Below, in pieces: positions 31,510-44,597 of a stretch of 64,000 nt of DNA. A program made the position numbers and the translations under genes. Each line of letters begins with the position of its first letter. Within the stretch, counting starts at the first letter, position 1. The DNA comes from Desmodesmus armatus (Eukaryota; Chlorophyta; Chlorophyceae; Sphaeropleales; Scenedesmaceae): contig VIIQ02000895.1 in NCBI GenBank assembly GCA_007449985.2, positions 248,001 through 312,000 on the forward strand. Reading direction: 5' to 3'. The notes under the pieces are model-generated. The model saw only the letters and a list, made by a program, of their open reading frames with translations, was not told the origin of the DNA and ran no database searches.

Positions 31510-32908
31510 TGTGCGCTGACATCACAAGTCGCGGTGCTGCGTGGCATGGTTTTGTATGTTTTGTTTGTTGCATCGATGGTGCTGTGGTTGGCGGCACATG
31601 TGCTGTACAACTTCAGGCCAGGTTTTTGCTGGCCATTTGTGTCAGCCAGCTTGTATGCACACATGTTGCACTTTTTGCTGTGAGGCTCAGAGACCTCATG
31701 CCAGCTTGTTGGTTCCTTATAAGGGCGTTGTGCACATTTGGTTTGTGCGGTGCTTGAAGAGGCGTGTTCCACCAGCACAAGAGGCACGTTGCCAATCTTC
31801 AGCTATCCACAGGCGTTGGCATGGGGGTCTTGATGGTAGTGCTGTCACTGCTTTGCCCATCAGCACAGATGACATCACCCCTGCACAAGGGGCTGGCAAC
31901 TTATGGCCATGAACGATTAAACACTGCTCAGTCAGGCAGTAGGCTTGTTGGCCCGCCACTTGTACAGTATATCAACCAAGCATGGCTTTACTGGGAGTGG
32001 GGTGAGGCGGGTAGAGGACGGAGTTGTGGCTTGATTGGTAGTGTGTTCTCCTTTCATTACTGTGTTGGGTGGTTGGGGCTGCAGCTTGTGCTAGGGTTTC
32101 ACATACATCACAGGCCAGTTTGAGAGTCTCACACGCGAATACGCATGCATGTCTTTGCTGGTGGTGACGCACTTGTGTGGTTACAATGTTAGTGTGGTGT
32201 CTGGCCTGATGCCAGACTGCTTGATGGGATCAGTGCTTGGTGATTGTTGTCAGCGGGTTAAGCAAGCTATGCTGTCAGTGGTGGTTTGGTGTGATTGCTG
32301 TGTTCCGGTAATATGTTTAACTTATTGCACCCACACATACCCCAGACCGGTTTGCGCAGCCGCTACACACATCAGGTGGCCACTACATAGGATGGGTTGC
32401 TTGACACCTTGTAGAATTGACGTGGCTAGCCAGTCAGCAGGCATGTTACTAATGTTAAGTAACTAAATAACAAATAATACTCAGATCTGCACACAGCACA
32501 GCTTCAGTAGTGCACTCAGGATCCACAGCTTTGGCCACTGCCACAAGCAGCGCATGTGACAGCTCACTCAGTCACTCTCACTCACACCAGCTGTTGTACA
32601 CACCTCAGCCCATGCAGGCCGCAGCTGGCTTTACACTCACAGCACAGCACACCAGGACCACCCTCCTCTCTTTACTGCTGCTGCACCGGTACACGCAGCA
32701 GGTCAGTGTTGCACAACAGCACTAACGGCTGCAAATCTCTCGCACACACTGTACACAATGGCTGCCTACTACCCTCGAACCCATCAGGACCATGTTGCTG
32801 GGAAAAGCATCCACCAAAACGTGCAAGGCTTGCTCAATGCAAATGCATGGCATGCACGTGCGCTTCAAAGTGCAGCCACTGTGTCTGCTTCATGCCACCA
32901 GGGTTGCT
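31510..32908. other. Convergent intergenic region
   Basis: Lies between the + strand DHHC gene and the - strand SnoaL-like gene. I see no supported exon. It contains a - strand TGTAA (32631-32635) for the right-hand gene. No clear + strand TGTAA was found near 31510. Confidence 0.55.
32631..32635 (-). terminator. TGTAA poly(A) signal (- strand), double SnoaL-like gene
   Basis: TTACA on the + strand, i.e. TGTAA on the - strand, about 275 bp after the stop at 32909. Confidence 0.45.
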
Positions 32909-35900
32909 TCACTTCTCAGGCATGGCAGATGAGTGGTGCTCTGCAATGAACCACTTCTCATCAATCTTGCGGTAGATGAAGGTGTAGCGGGCCTTCACAT
33001 CCTCAACACCTGCAGCAGAGGTTGCCAACACACTCAGTGTGAGAAAGCTGGTGGCATGATCTGCCAAACGATGATTGACACTGCCGGCACAACCCCACCA
33101 TGTCACACAGTGAGGCACACCCTGCAGGCTTCGCTTTTGAAACACTGTTTTTGGGGGTTGGCCTCAATTATTGGTAGGCCCGACCGGGTTTTCATTTAAA
33201 AAAAAATTTCCATTATTTTATATTTGGCCTAATCATTTTCAAAGTTAGGCCAAGTTGGCCTAACTTAGGCTCCAGGCCTAGTAAAGCTCACGGTAGGGCT
33301 AGCGCAACAGACAGTATGCTGTGAGATATGCAGCGGCTGCTTACCTGTGTCCTTGGTGAGCTTGAAGGTGTAGATGCCTGAGTTGATGGCCACATCAGGT
33401 GCCAGCTCCCTGATGATGCACTTGTCAATTGTGCCAAAGGGCTTCAGCTGCAGGAAGTTGGAGAAGTAGTCAACAATGCCCTGACGGCAGGTGCGCACCT
33501 GTGCAGGCCAATCAGCAGGCAGGACAAGGCACAGCAACAGGCGCGTTGCGCATGAGGCATGATTGAACGTCAGACATGCGTGAATATGCGGTGCTTGTGA
33601 TCCACCCAAGCCTGGGGCCAGCACAGCAAAGGGCCGCTAGGCTGATCAATGTGTTCTGTCGTGAAGTAGTTGTGGCAGTACTACTGCCAGTAGCAGGCAC
33701 CAATTGACAGCCCAGGATACAAGACGAATCCAGATTCATCCACTCCTGCCATGGAGCATCATATCTGTTACCAACAGTGTTACTATAACTGTTACATGGT
33801 TCAGGCTGAGCCTGAACACCCCGTAGGGAGCCAACGAGGCTCATGGGGTGTCATCTCAACAATGGTCTGCCTCAGGTGCTTCACAGGAACAGCGAGACAC
33901 ACCTGGTTTGACACTGTTGGCAGCAGCACTCCATCAGGGGCATACAGGTCGGCCACAATATGGGGGTTGCCGGTCTGCAAGAGGCAGACATCCAAAGTGC
34001 AGGCAGCAGCACAGGGGTGAGGCCTAACACAGGATCGAGGGTGCTGTACCCTCCTTGTAGCACCATGTAGGTATTGTCTCAATTGGGCTTGATTCAGCCA
34101 GCCCAACGGCAGTCTGGGGACTCCCCATGCAGTGACACATGTGTCAACACACCATGCGTCAGGCAAGTGTACACCTCTGAAAAATCAAGGGCTGCCAGGG
34201 TTGAAGCTCCAAGGGTCCTTGCCAAGATCAAATTTGTTGAACGTCCCAACTGTCGACAGTGTCTAGACGCAGACTACCACACTGCAGTTCAGCAGCATCA
34301 GAGGCTTTGATGCTTACCTGCAGCGCTGTGTTCCACCTGTCAAACATCTCGGCCACACCCGCAGGCTGCACCTCAGGCATGGCAGATGAGTGGTGCTCAG
34401 CAATCTTCCACTGGCCATTCACCAGCTTGTACAGGAAGGTGAAGCGGGCCTGCGCACAAGAAGGAGTGTATAGCACACAACACACATGTTTAGGGGGAGG
34501 GGACACTATCTTGACGTGGTGCACCTCTTGCATGGCACTGTTTACTACATGGTAGTGCCATACAGGTGATGGTGTCTGCAAGGTTTTTCAGAAGTGGTGC
34601 CATGCACTGCTGCCTGTAGGCAGGTAGGCTGCTACACCTGGAAGTACCCGGACGCAACTAGCTGACTGCGCACCCCGGGAGGTAAATGCACACCAGCCGA
34701 ATCGTGCACAACAGACAATTCAGTGAAACAGTACGTCACACCGCCACCACCCTTCACGCGCCGTGTGTGAAGGGGCTTCTCGTGACGGCATTAAAGCTTA
34801 GTACGTGAAGAGGGTTGCCCGCCTAGTACACTGTCTAGGTGCCGACAGAGCCCGTCATCCCCCCCTGGTAAAACCCCAAAAAGAAAAGAGCCCGTCATTG
34901 GCCCACCTGCACGATCTTGAGCTTGCCCTCTTCCTCCAGAGTGAAGCTGTACACCCCTGAGTGCAGGGCCAGTGAGGGGGACAGCATCCTGATCTGTGAC
35001 TGGTCAACCTTGCCCTGGGGGCTCCTCTGCAGGAAGTTGGTGAAGTAGTCGACAATGCCGGCCCTGGTGGTGCGCACCTGCAGCAGCAGCAGAGCACAGC
35101 ACACAGGGCAGTCTCTGGATTCTCCTGGGTGACAGTTCGTGCTGGCAGTGCTGCAAGTTGCTATTGATGGACTCGTGGATTGCTATGCCTCATGATGTCA
35201 CACAGGGGTACTGTGTCCATCACACCTTGCTTTTAAGTAACACTCAGCTGACCGCAGCATGAAACGATGGCAACCAGAAGAGTTTCAGAGTGGCAGAGAC
35301 GTGCCAGCCGGCGCTTAGAGAAGCTTCCCTGGTCAAACCAGGCCCTAAACAAAACCAGGCCCTAAGCATTGGATTGCAAGGGCTGGCCAGCCCATGGATC
35401 TGACGGGTGCCTGGTCAATGCAGCATTGGAAATGCATAGGCATCTGCAAGATAGCCGATCAGTGGTCTGCCGGTCCTGGCGGCAGCATGCTGCGCAGTGC
35501 CTGTCAGCTTCCAACCCAACCCCCAAATTTAGCAAAGATTGCAGGTTTTGTGCACACCTCGTTGGACACAGTGGGCAGCAGCACAGCATCGTGTGCGTAC
35601 ATGTTGGCCACTGTCTCAGGGTCCTTGGTGGCAAGAGCCTCGTTCCAGTCATCAAACAGGGAGGCAATCAGCTCACGCTGCTCAAGGCCGTCGTGGGCCT
35701 GTGCAGCAGGGGGAGCAGCAGCAGGGCGGGGCAGCGGCGTGAGCAGGGAGCACTTGCAATGATGCTATCAACTTGGCCTGTGTGCCAGTCACGGTGCTGT
35801 AGCAAGTAGCTACTCCGGCAGCATTGGGTACGGCTCAGCAGCACACCGCACAACGGACTTTCCTGGCAGGCAGCTTGGGAGGTCACTATGATTGGCAGCT

Positions 35901-37029
35901 GACGCTGCAGGGCCAATTTCAAGTATTCTAAGGTATGTCTGCGCTAGACACCTAGTGCCACTAGCAGTGCTTTTTGAACAGGTGACAAATCTCTGTAGTT
36001 GACACAACTTCCGTCGAGGCAGCTGGCTCCCTTGAAAGTGGTGTGTGCACCATGGCTGGGTCCTACCATTTGCATTGCGGTGCTGCAATTCAGGGGAGGT
36101 GTTTGAGGCTCAGCGCCTACAGGTCATTCCACACATTCGCAGCTCAAACATCTACAGTAAGAAACACAAGGCAGAGGGCGCTCACTGCATCATGATCGAA
36201 GTAGCCGCCTTCACCACCAATGTTGGGCAGCTCCAGGGAGGCCTCGTCTGTCACCTCCTCAACCTGCCAACAGCAGCAGTGTGCACAACACAGTCACAAC
36301 GCATGTCAACCAATCCTGTAAGCACTGGTGTACAGATGGTTATCACACAGGTAATCAGCTAATCCGCGTAACCTCTGCACAGTGCAGTTGCGCTGAACTG
36401 AAACCAGCCCAGCAGCTGTGGCTTGTTTGGTTGGGGGGTGCAACGCTGGTGTGTGTTGCGGTACAGTACATTGTGCTGAGGTGGGGTGCAACCCACCCTG
36501 TCAGCCTTGCCGAAGAGGCCACGCTTGGCCTCAGCCAGGCGCTGCAGGGCCAGGGGGAAGGAAGTGGTCAGCAGCTGCTGCTGGCGCAGAGCTGCGGGTT
36601 GCAGTACAAGGGCATCTGCACAAGGGCACGCAAACACAGGGGTGATCAGTACATGTGATGCTTAGCAGAGGTCAGGGTCAGTTGCCAGGATTGGTGTTGA
36701 AGGACTGCTTTGTGCTGCCTCTGCTGAACCACACACACCTACCTGCCAGGGCTGCACTTCTTGCCAAGATGCTACCACCATTTGTGGCAGACCTTCCAAC
36801 CAGCGTCCCAAAGGCAGACTGTGCCCCAGACCTGCGTGCAACACATAGGAACAGACTCCTGTGACTGCATTTTGGGGCACGCCAGGCCTGACAAACGCAC
36901 ATGCAAGTCTGTGGCAGTGTTGTGTAGGCTCACACCACCGCAGCTGCAGCTGCCATAGGGGCCTTACCTGGCCCCAAATGCCCGCACCCCTGAGGTAAGG
37001 GTGCGTGCAGCAGCAGCAGCGCGAAGCAT
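32909..37029 (-). CDS. Mitochondrially targeted protein with two tandem SnoaL / CaMKII-association-type domains
   Basis: Ten exons in exact phase (5' to 3'): 36968-37029, 36743-36831, 36497-36615, 36186-36263, 35558-35698, 34907-35077, 34318-34449, 33903-33974, 33345-33498 and 32909-33009. They encode 372 residues. The N terminus (MLRAAAAARTLTSGVRAFGA, then more Arg/Ser/Ala) is a classical mitochondrial presequence. Domain 1 (about 117-246) and domain 2 (about 247-372) share the order W(N/T)-AL, ADLYAPDGVLLPTVSN, VRT-R-GIVDYF-NFLQ, SG-Y-FTL, ARFTFLYKLVNGQWKIAEHH and SSAMPE. The RYTFIY...W.I..HHSSAMPE signature is that of SgcJ/EcaC-like SnoaL-superfamily proteins related to the CaMKII association domain. 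These are cone-shaped alpha+beta barrels that dimerise or oligomerise. Substrate unknown; could be structural. Confidence 0.88.
33130..33290. repeat. AT-rich insert with inverted repeat in an intron
   Basis: Inside the last intron of the double-domain gene, this stretch is markedly A/T-rich (A9 run, ATTATTTTATATTT). It contains a perfect 12-bp inverted repeat with 1-nt spacer (33242-33253 and 33255-33266, AAGTTAGGCCAA) and several GGCCTAA motifs. The composition is unlike its surroundings, so it is probably a transposon-derived scrap. Confidence 0.55.
33779..33847 (-). repeat. Dispersed repeat, copy 2 (inverted relative to 20.1 kb)
   Basis: The reverse complement matches 20128-20190 nearly base for base over a 35-bp core and again over the GAACCATGTA block. 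It lies in an intron of the double SnoaL-like gene. Confidence 0.75.
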
Positions 37030-38738
37030 TGTATTAACACACAACACGCTGTTGGGGTATGTAAGGGTTGCTGCTCTGCAGATGCGCCACGTGCCAGCTG
37101 AGCGTGCCAATGCGCCACTGCACAGATAAATCGGGAGCGCAGAAAGCGTGGGTCAAATCCTACGGAGATTGTATAACTTACCCTGAAACTCGGCAAGTGT
37201 ACCAAAATTGTACGTTCCATGGTATGGCCACACATGCACATGCAATTGCTCTTGCAAGAGCTCGCCACGCGCCAACACAGCATCACGGCAAACCCATAAA
37301 ATATTTGTGCGACAAACAAAATGTTTATCGGTTTTTATGGTTGCAACTGAGCCACAGGCCCTCGCAACCTACCACATGTCCTTCACTTGTACCAGAGCGT
37401 ATTGTGGGAGCACGCGGGTGACCGGCATAAAAGCCAGCCAGCCGCACCTGGCATGCACGGCTCCTCGTGATGGTTGCATGTCTAATCGCATTGTGTTGAC
37501 CGGCAGTCACATACTTCAAGCAGCTAGTTGCAGCGCTGCAGCTTGCCGTGGTGCAACAAGTCAGGAAAGGGGCTGCAAGTCCATCAGCAGTGCTCGGGAT
37601 ACTTCAAAGATTCAACGTCTTGCCGTGATCTCGGGCGGCACTCCACAGTGTATTCGTCGTTGTGACTTCTGTTAGTGGACATAACACTATGGTTCCTCTT
37701 GTCAGATAGTAGCAAAGGCTGTTGTGAGGGGCTCAGCTGTGCTAGTGAGTGGGCATTCTAGTGTCCAGTCGGCCTCCCCATCATGCATGGTTTGTGATAG
37801 TGTTCGAACAGGTACTGCGGCAGGACTCAGCAGCACATGCCAGGCTTACAGATAGGCTGCACTCCAGGGCATGGTGCAGGGCCCTTGGCTGGTTTGGGCG
37901 GGCGATGGAGCCGTAACCATCACCCACTCAAACCAGTTGAGGGCTCTGTGCTTTGTTCCTGGTTGCACCTTATCTGTTGCTTGCTGACTGCTGCTACCAT
38001 CTGGGCAACATAAGTGTCCAACACTAGTAGTGGGAGGGACTGAGAGCTGTGTAATCTTGGCCGTTGGTTACAACTAAGAACTTTTTTTGCAGGGCCAAAT
38101 CAGCAGTACACTGTACTGTCTGAGACTGGCCGGTGTAAGAGCATTTGGCATTTGGGGCAGTGATGACTCGGCAGCCTGTGGGGTTCGCCTGATACCCAGC
38201 AGCTGCAGTGCTGATTGTGCCTGCATTCACCTGTACGACGTAACACTCCCAACAGACAGGACCAGAGAATTGCATCCCCAGCCCTTGCAAGCAGCATGAT
38301 CAACAACCAACCACAAGCATGCACATGCTGCGGCAGGAACTGACTGCAAACTTTTGCCCCTGTTGCTCCCGTGCAAGTGCCATCCATGCAGTGCAGCATG
38401 ACAAGGAAGAGACATGCTGGAAAAGAACAGGCCCACAGCAGCCGGCAGTTGTAGAACATAGCTTGAAAAAGCAGTCGGCCCAAGTCTCACAATTCAGACC
38501 AGTCCAACAGGGATGGCAGAGCCTTGTGGTCATGTGCAGCAACAGCTTGTTGGCAAACAGCAACATGTGCACCTTTCTCATGCCTATGCCTGCTTGTCAT
38601 GTGTGCCAAACTCACCCGCCCCACCCAGCATTGCACCTAGAAGACGCGTGGCTGGTTGTAATGGTCAGATAGCCATATGTGCTGCAGCTGATGCCGCCAG
38701 GCTCCAGCCCCATAGCAGCGTCGCCAGCCAGCAAACTT

Positions 38739-38777
38739 TGGCTGGCAACTACTGCTTGAAGCAGTAGTTGCCAGCCA
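38739..38777. other. Perfect hairpin, 19-bp arms with 1-nt spacer
   Basis: TGGCTGGCAACTACTGCTT, a single G, then the exact reverse complement. With essentially no loop it would extrude as a cruciform or mark an inverted duplication. Confidence 0.95.
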
Positions 38778-39325
38778 CAATTGTACAGTTGCGTCATGTT
38801 GTCTACTTCACACCCCGCACAGTGCTTACTGCTGCCACCCTGACAAGGCTGACATTGGCTCAGCTTGTGATAATGTCAAGTGTGTGTGCTGCTGAGTTTT
38901 GGTTTGTGCACAGTTGCGTTGTGATGGCTACAACACGAGTGACTGCCAGTGAGCTGCTGACAACGTAACCAGGCTGTTGAGATGTGTGTGGCCAGCTGAC
39001 GGGACTCCCCCCCCAAAACCCACCGCCCGGTCCCAAGTGACCTAAAACAGAACAAGGCGGTTTGATCAGCTTGGCACATAAGCATCCCAACTGGGTGTGT
39101 CACTCGGTCACCATCATGATCGGGAGTTGACACATTTGCCAACGAAAATCCTTGCACAGCAGTCACAGAAGACACACCAAAGCTCAATGACCAAGGCTTT
39201 TGGAAACAGACACCACTTGAAGCAAGTATCAGACGGCAGGTACACAATGTACCCGCTCAAGCATAGCACCCACCAGCACAAAAACATGATGCTCAACTCA
39301 GCCCCACTCAATGGGTCAGCCCGCA

Positions 39326-39532
<207 letters not shown>

Positions 39533-39915
39533 GGCAGACAGTCAGCTGCTGTCAAACGGCAAGCAGTCAGCTGAAACCCTGCGAATGAGGTGCCACCGAA
39601 TGACAACCCCTTATCATACAGCAGGCCAACACTGAGCTGGTTACCGCTCCTTTTCTGCCTGGTCACACACTACAGTTGCGCGTGCATGGCGACAGGTTGT
39701 AGACACCAGGCCACTGAAGAAGATCACAGGTGCCACGATGCCACTGCTTGAACCCAGCCTGCCGGCAACATTGCACACAAGTCTAACCAAACAATACAGT
39801 CCTTGCATTTCTTTGCATGTCCTGGCACGCACAAGGTCACCAACCCCCAGAGAACGCCATTGCGCCAACGTGCAAACCACCAAAAGTGCCATGCCCCCCT
39901 CCCCACATTCTCCAT

Positions 39916-39920
39916 TTACA
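39916..39920 (-). terminator. TGTAA poly(A) signal (- strand), duplicated-unit gene
   Basis: TTACA on the + strand, about 340 bp after the stop at 40257. Confidence 0.4.
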
Positions 39921-40256
39921 ACCGCTTCACATGTTCAGGTTGCAGTGTTTCTTCAACAGGTCAGTGATTGCCAGCAGTGTCTGTGAGGCATCACAGCTAC
40001 ATGCTGCCTCTGCGTTGCGGCTGGTGCGGCCCGATGCACCAGCGTCAACATCACCGCAGGCACCTCCAGCGTCCTGCACACAGCAGCCAATGGTGCCACA
40101 GGGCAAGCACCAACTGCTGAGAGCATGCAGGGTCAGGCATGAGCAGCAAAGTGCAAGCACTGTGCGCGCCATCAAAATTTCAACTTGAACAGACGGCCTC
40201 TGGCACATTGAGCCTATCCTGCAGGTAGTTTGCTGCAGGCAGATGAGCGTGCACTT

Positions 40257-43200
40257 TCAAAATCCCAGATAGCTGCGCTTGTGTTTCACCTTGCCAGCCT
40301 CCTCCCTGCCCTCCTCCAACGCTGCCTCTGGCTGCTGACTCAGCTCTGCAGGGTCAGGCAGTCAACAGCAGAAGTGCAGACACACCATAATGAGATACAG
40401 CATGTACATGACATCGGCAGGTCCACAGACCAGTGCGTGCAGGACTCACGGCCGTCACAGCTAACCGTCCCAGCACAGGCTGGCAGCAATGCTATAGCAG
40501 TGCAGGGCATGACCACACCACACTGCCGCACTGCGGCAGTGCCAAGCAGACCCCGTCCCGCCATGCCGGTGTGCTGGGACCAGAAACAACAGCACACGTC
40601 CGCGTGCAGCACACACCTGCACCGTCCTCCTCGTCTGCCACCTGCTTGCCTCCACTGCTGGCGATGAACTCCTCCAGGCTGATGCGGCTGATGGCCTCAT
40701 TTGCCTCCTCCTGCGCAAACGACAGTGCAGGCAGGCAGGCAGGCAAGGCATTGGCGGAATATTGGTTGATATTGATCAGCATGGCATGCGCAGGCAGTTT
40801 GCATGCAGCACAGGACGGCCACATCAAGTGTGTTTTCACAGGCACCCCTCTTCTGCGCTGAACAGAGCGAGGTGCTCCTCGTGATGAGGGCGTGGCACTT
40901 GTCAAGTGCTGTTGTCGACATGACGTCATGTTGACAATGCACACTGGATGAGCAGACCGTCTGCTGCCTTCCCACTTGTACAAGCGATGGCAGTTGTAAA
41001 ACCTTGTGGAGCTGGTCCAGCACGGGCCGCTAGCAGCAACACAACTTGCAGAGGTTGAGGCTGCAGGTCATGACTGACCTGGTCAACCCATTTGTACTTG
41101 TTCTTCTCCATGCAGCTCTGGAAGTATGTCTCAGGGTCTGCCAGTGGCCCATAGCTGATGACATCCTGAGGGCTGCTGAACCACTGCAGCCTGCATGGAC
41201 ATAGCTACTTTCAGTATGCTGTCACAGCTGAGCGCTACTCCCAGCATCAAGAGTATGTCACGAAGCAGTTGATCATGACATGAGCTTCGCAGCATGGCTG
41301 CTGAAACAGTTGTGCGCACAGCAGCAACATGCCAACCCACTTACCCTGCAATGCGCATGCCAAAGGGCGTCTGCACCTGCACCTCTGCCCTGTACTTGAT
41401 GACCTGCCTCACATAGCAGTTCTCGATGTACTCGATCTCCTGACTCCATGTCAGGTTGTTTTCGCGAGCAGCATTCTGCATGAACTGTTTGGTTTTGGGT
41501 GTGATGTCGTACTTCTCATAGGTCTGCGCACAGCAGCCAGGTGCAAGTGGGCAGGCAACCAAGCAAGTCAGCGGCAGCTTATAGCAGCAAGATGTGCATA
41601 GCAAGTATGCGTCATATGCTGGTGTGCAGGAAGCTCGGCCACTTGGGACGTACGTTGTCCTGCGCAATCAACCTTGGCTCAAAGCAGGATTGTGGCTGCG
41701 CATGCACAAGTCTGAAATCGTGGAAACCTGACTACTGCTTGCACAACTGCCAGTGGCAGCAGCAGTAAGTCTGCAGCAACCACACATGCACTGAGTGCAT
41801 CATTGGCCCCTGTACCCACCCTGTCCACCGCAGCCTTCCCTGCAGCATCCTCTCCTGGGTTAGCCTCTGCACCCTTGCGGCTGGGGCTTGCCTGGCTGGG
41901 TGAAGCCAAGCCCTGCTTCAACTGCAAGACCAGCCACAGTAATATGCGTGCACAAGTTGGTGCAAGTTTTGTGTGCCACAGTGTGTTGGTGGGTGTCGCA
42001 GCCAGGATTGTAAGATCATCGATGCGGCATCGAGTGTTTGCTCCAAACTGTGTATTCAGCAGAGGGGAGGCGATGTAGGTGCATGCGTCCAGTCCATGCA
42101 CAGACATGCTCTCTTGCTCCTCACTTGGCAGCATTGGGCCGGTTTAGAGCTGTTCCAGCAGAGCCACGTGGCTCTTTGACGGCAAGTGCATCTGGTGACA
42201 AGAATTCAACAGAGGTCAGAGTTTTCGTGAATTGCCTACCTGCACTCCAGGGCTCTGCTCGCCGCCACAGCTCATGGGTGATGCTGCGCCGGACTTGCCA
42301 GTGGGGCTGGGCATGAAGCGCTTGTTGTCAACGGAGGCAAATGTGAGGCGCTGGGTGTTGCTGATGGCGTCGATAGCGGCCACTGCACAGGATAAGCAGC
42401 AGTGTGCACCGTGTGAAAGAAACAGGGATTTGGTTGACCCACAAACAAGCAGTCACAGCAGGCCTAGGCTTCAGGTGCAAGCTGTGTCGCAGCACATGCC
42501 TAGGGCTGCACACTTGGATCAGATCAGCACTGTTACAAGCACAGATGGGTACAGCAAGAAACCTGTCACCCGTGGGGACTGGCAGCTGAAGCATACCAAG
42601 CTATCACAAACCTGCAGCGGGGCTCTTGAGCTTGAATATGAGCTGGCTCGAGGGTGACGGAGAGCGCGTGATGAAGGACATGCCCATGTTGTACTGCTTC
42701 ATCACATCACTGAAGGCAACGCCGACAGCCTGCAGTGCCCTCATCGCCGTGCAGCAACTTGCCGCCTCTGGGCTGGTGCAGTCCGCCACCTCACTGATCT
42801 GCGCACAACGACAGGGTGCAGGCCGGCAGGCAAGGCAGCAGCAGCGCAGATCAGTGGATGCTGGTGATCAGCTTGCATGTGCAAGAAGCTTGCATTCAGC
42901 ACAGCAACTACGGACTGTGTTCTGATTGGACCGTCAACATCACAAAAACAGACATCCCCCTTCTTGGGATGCAGGGGCTGTAGTGGTGCTGTGAAGCTGT
43001 AATGAACCGTTAGAAGCAGTACATGCCCCAGAGGCATAGGGTATGGTTTCACCGACCTTCACCCAGTCCACGTCGCCATCCTCCGCAGCCTTCTCGAACT
43101 CTTCCATGATCTCAGGCTTGGAGACAGCTTCACCAATTGCATTGTAGGCTTGCGGCTCCTTGGGATAGCAGCCCATGCTGCAGCGAGACGGACAAACCTT

Positions 43201-44597
43201 CATTCAGCAGCACTGTCACAGTGCATACTACGGTAGTATGCACCACTGCTAGCATGACAAATTCCATTGTGCAGCTGACACTGGAGCATCGCTGCAGACG
43301 TGCAGCTGAAACGGGAGCATGGCTGCAGAACCGCACACAGTGTCAAGTAGTTCCACTTACACCCCATAGCACTGGCCATGACGCGTTGTCCAGACCGGCA
43401 CTTCTGCCCTGAACATTACATAGCTGGCCACGATGACACAGACCTTGTCCAGCAGCTGGTGCCACCAGCGGGTCTGCACGCAGCCAAAAAATGCAGGCAA
43501 GTCAGCCGCACCTCGTGGAAGCAAAGTACAAGGGTTGTAAAGATGGGTACGATGCTGGTGTGCAGAAAGTTCGGCCACTTTGACGCTCCTGCAGGACCAG
43601 CCTGGGTTGAAGAGATGGTGTTCTGGTCCCTCGTGCAAAAGCCTGCATGATGCAACAGCGGACACCAGAAGGACTTTGTAGCAGAGCTGCAGCAGGTGCA
43701 GCAAAGGCACATGTACTGTGTGCGCATCCAGCGGCTCCCGAACCCACCTTCTGCACCCCAGCCTTCTCTGCAGCATCCTCTCCGGACTCAGCCTCTGCAC
43801 CCTTGGGGCTGGGGCCTGCCTCACTGGGTGAAGACATACCCTGCTGGGCCTGTATGATCAGCCAGAGTGTCACGCGTGCACAGGTTGGTGCAACCACACC
43901 GCGTTTGTGGGTGTTGCAGCCAGGCAGATACGACAGTGTTGGCTGACTCCTGCCGGCCAACCATATTTCAGCAGGGGGCATCCATGTAGCTGCATGCGTC
44001 CATGCGCACACATGCTTGGGCCTCGTGGGGCAGGAGCACTGCAGACGCGAAGAGCTGTGCCAGTGTAGCCTGCTGGCAAGGGCTGTAGCAGAGTCTGGCA
44101 TTGCCCTGAAGTGCCTATTGGGTGACCTACCTCCACACCAGGGCTCTGCTCGCCGCCGCAGCTCATGGGGGAGGCGGACTTGTCTGTCGGGCTGGGCATG
44201 GGGTACCCGTTGCCTGTGTCCACATCATCCCCACCGTTGGGATTCCAAAGCATGAATGGGATGCCGCGTTGCTTGGTGGGGGTGTCTTTGTGGCGTTGGG
44301 GACAGGCCCTACGAACAGCAAAGCAGCAGCATTGTAAACAAGCACAAAAGGGATGGGCAGCAGGTGAGCAGGCACAGCAGGCTTTCAGTACAAGCTGTGG
44401 AGCACATGTACAGGATCGGGTCAGGTTAGCACAGACAGCCGCATGGGGACATCACTGGTTGACGATCAACCAGCTGTTGGGCTTGGCAGTCCCAGTGCAT
44501 GCCAGCACACACCTGCAGCAGGGGCCTTGCCAGTCTTCAGTGCCACGTCGTTCTCGGTCCCCTTGCAGGTCTTGCGTGACGGTGTGCATCGGTCCAT
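40257..44597 (-). CDS. Unrecognised 493-residue protein made of a duplicated ~160-residue unit
   Basis: Twelve exons (5' to 3'): 44513-44597, 44131-44285, 43748-43849, 43361-43473, 43057-43177, 42612-42798, 42240-42382, 41820-41921, 41345-41523, 41079-41190, 40617-40710 and 40257-40345. All phases agree; the exon 2 acceptor (AAAG at 44286) is weak. Two units align. Each has PSPT-KS..SPMSCGGEQSPGV, then a Gln/Ser/Pro linker (SPS-A-PS-KGAEA--GEDAA-KA), then a compact block with RAEV-V-T...G....P..Y....................WV. Unit 1 spans about residues 58-215 and unit 2 about 278-450. Unit 1 also has GIPFMLWNPNGGDDVDTGNG and a Cys-containing CYGVMGCYP. The acidic C terminus ends KRSYLGF. No signal peptide is clear. 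I cannot name a family or function. Confidence 0.75.

Noticed and set aside
31541..32123. Overlapping + strand open frames after the DHHC gene
   Set aside because: No splice coherence, no TGTAA and no recognisable motif; treated as intergenic.
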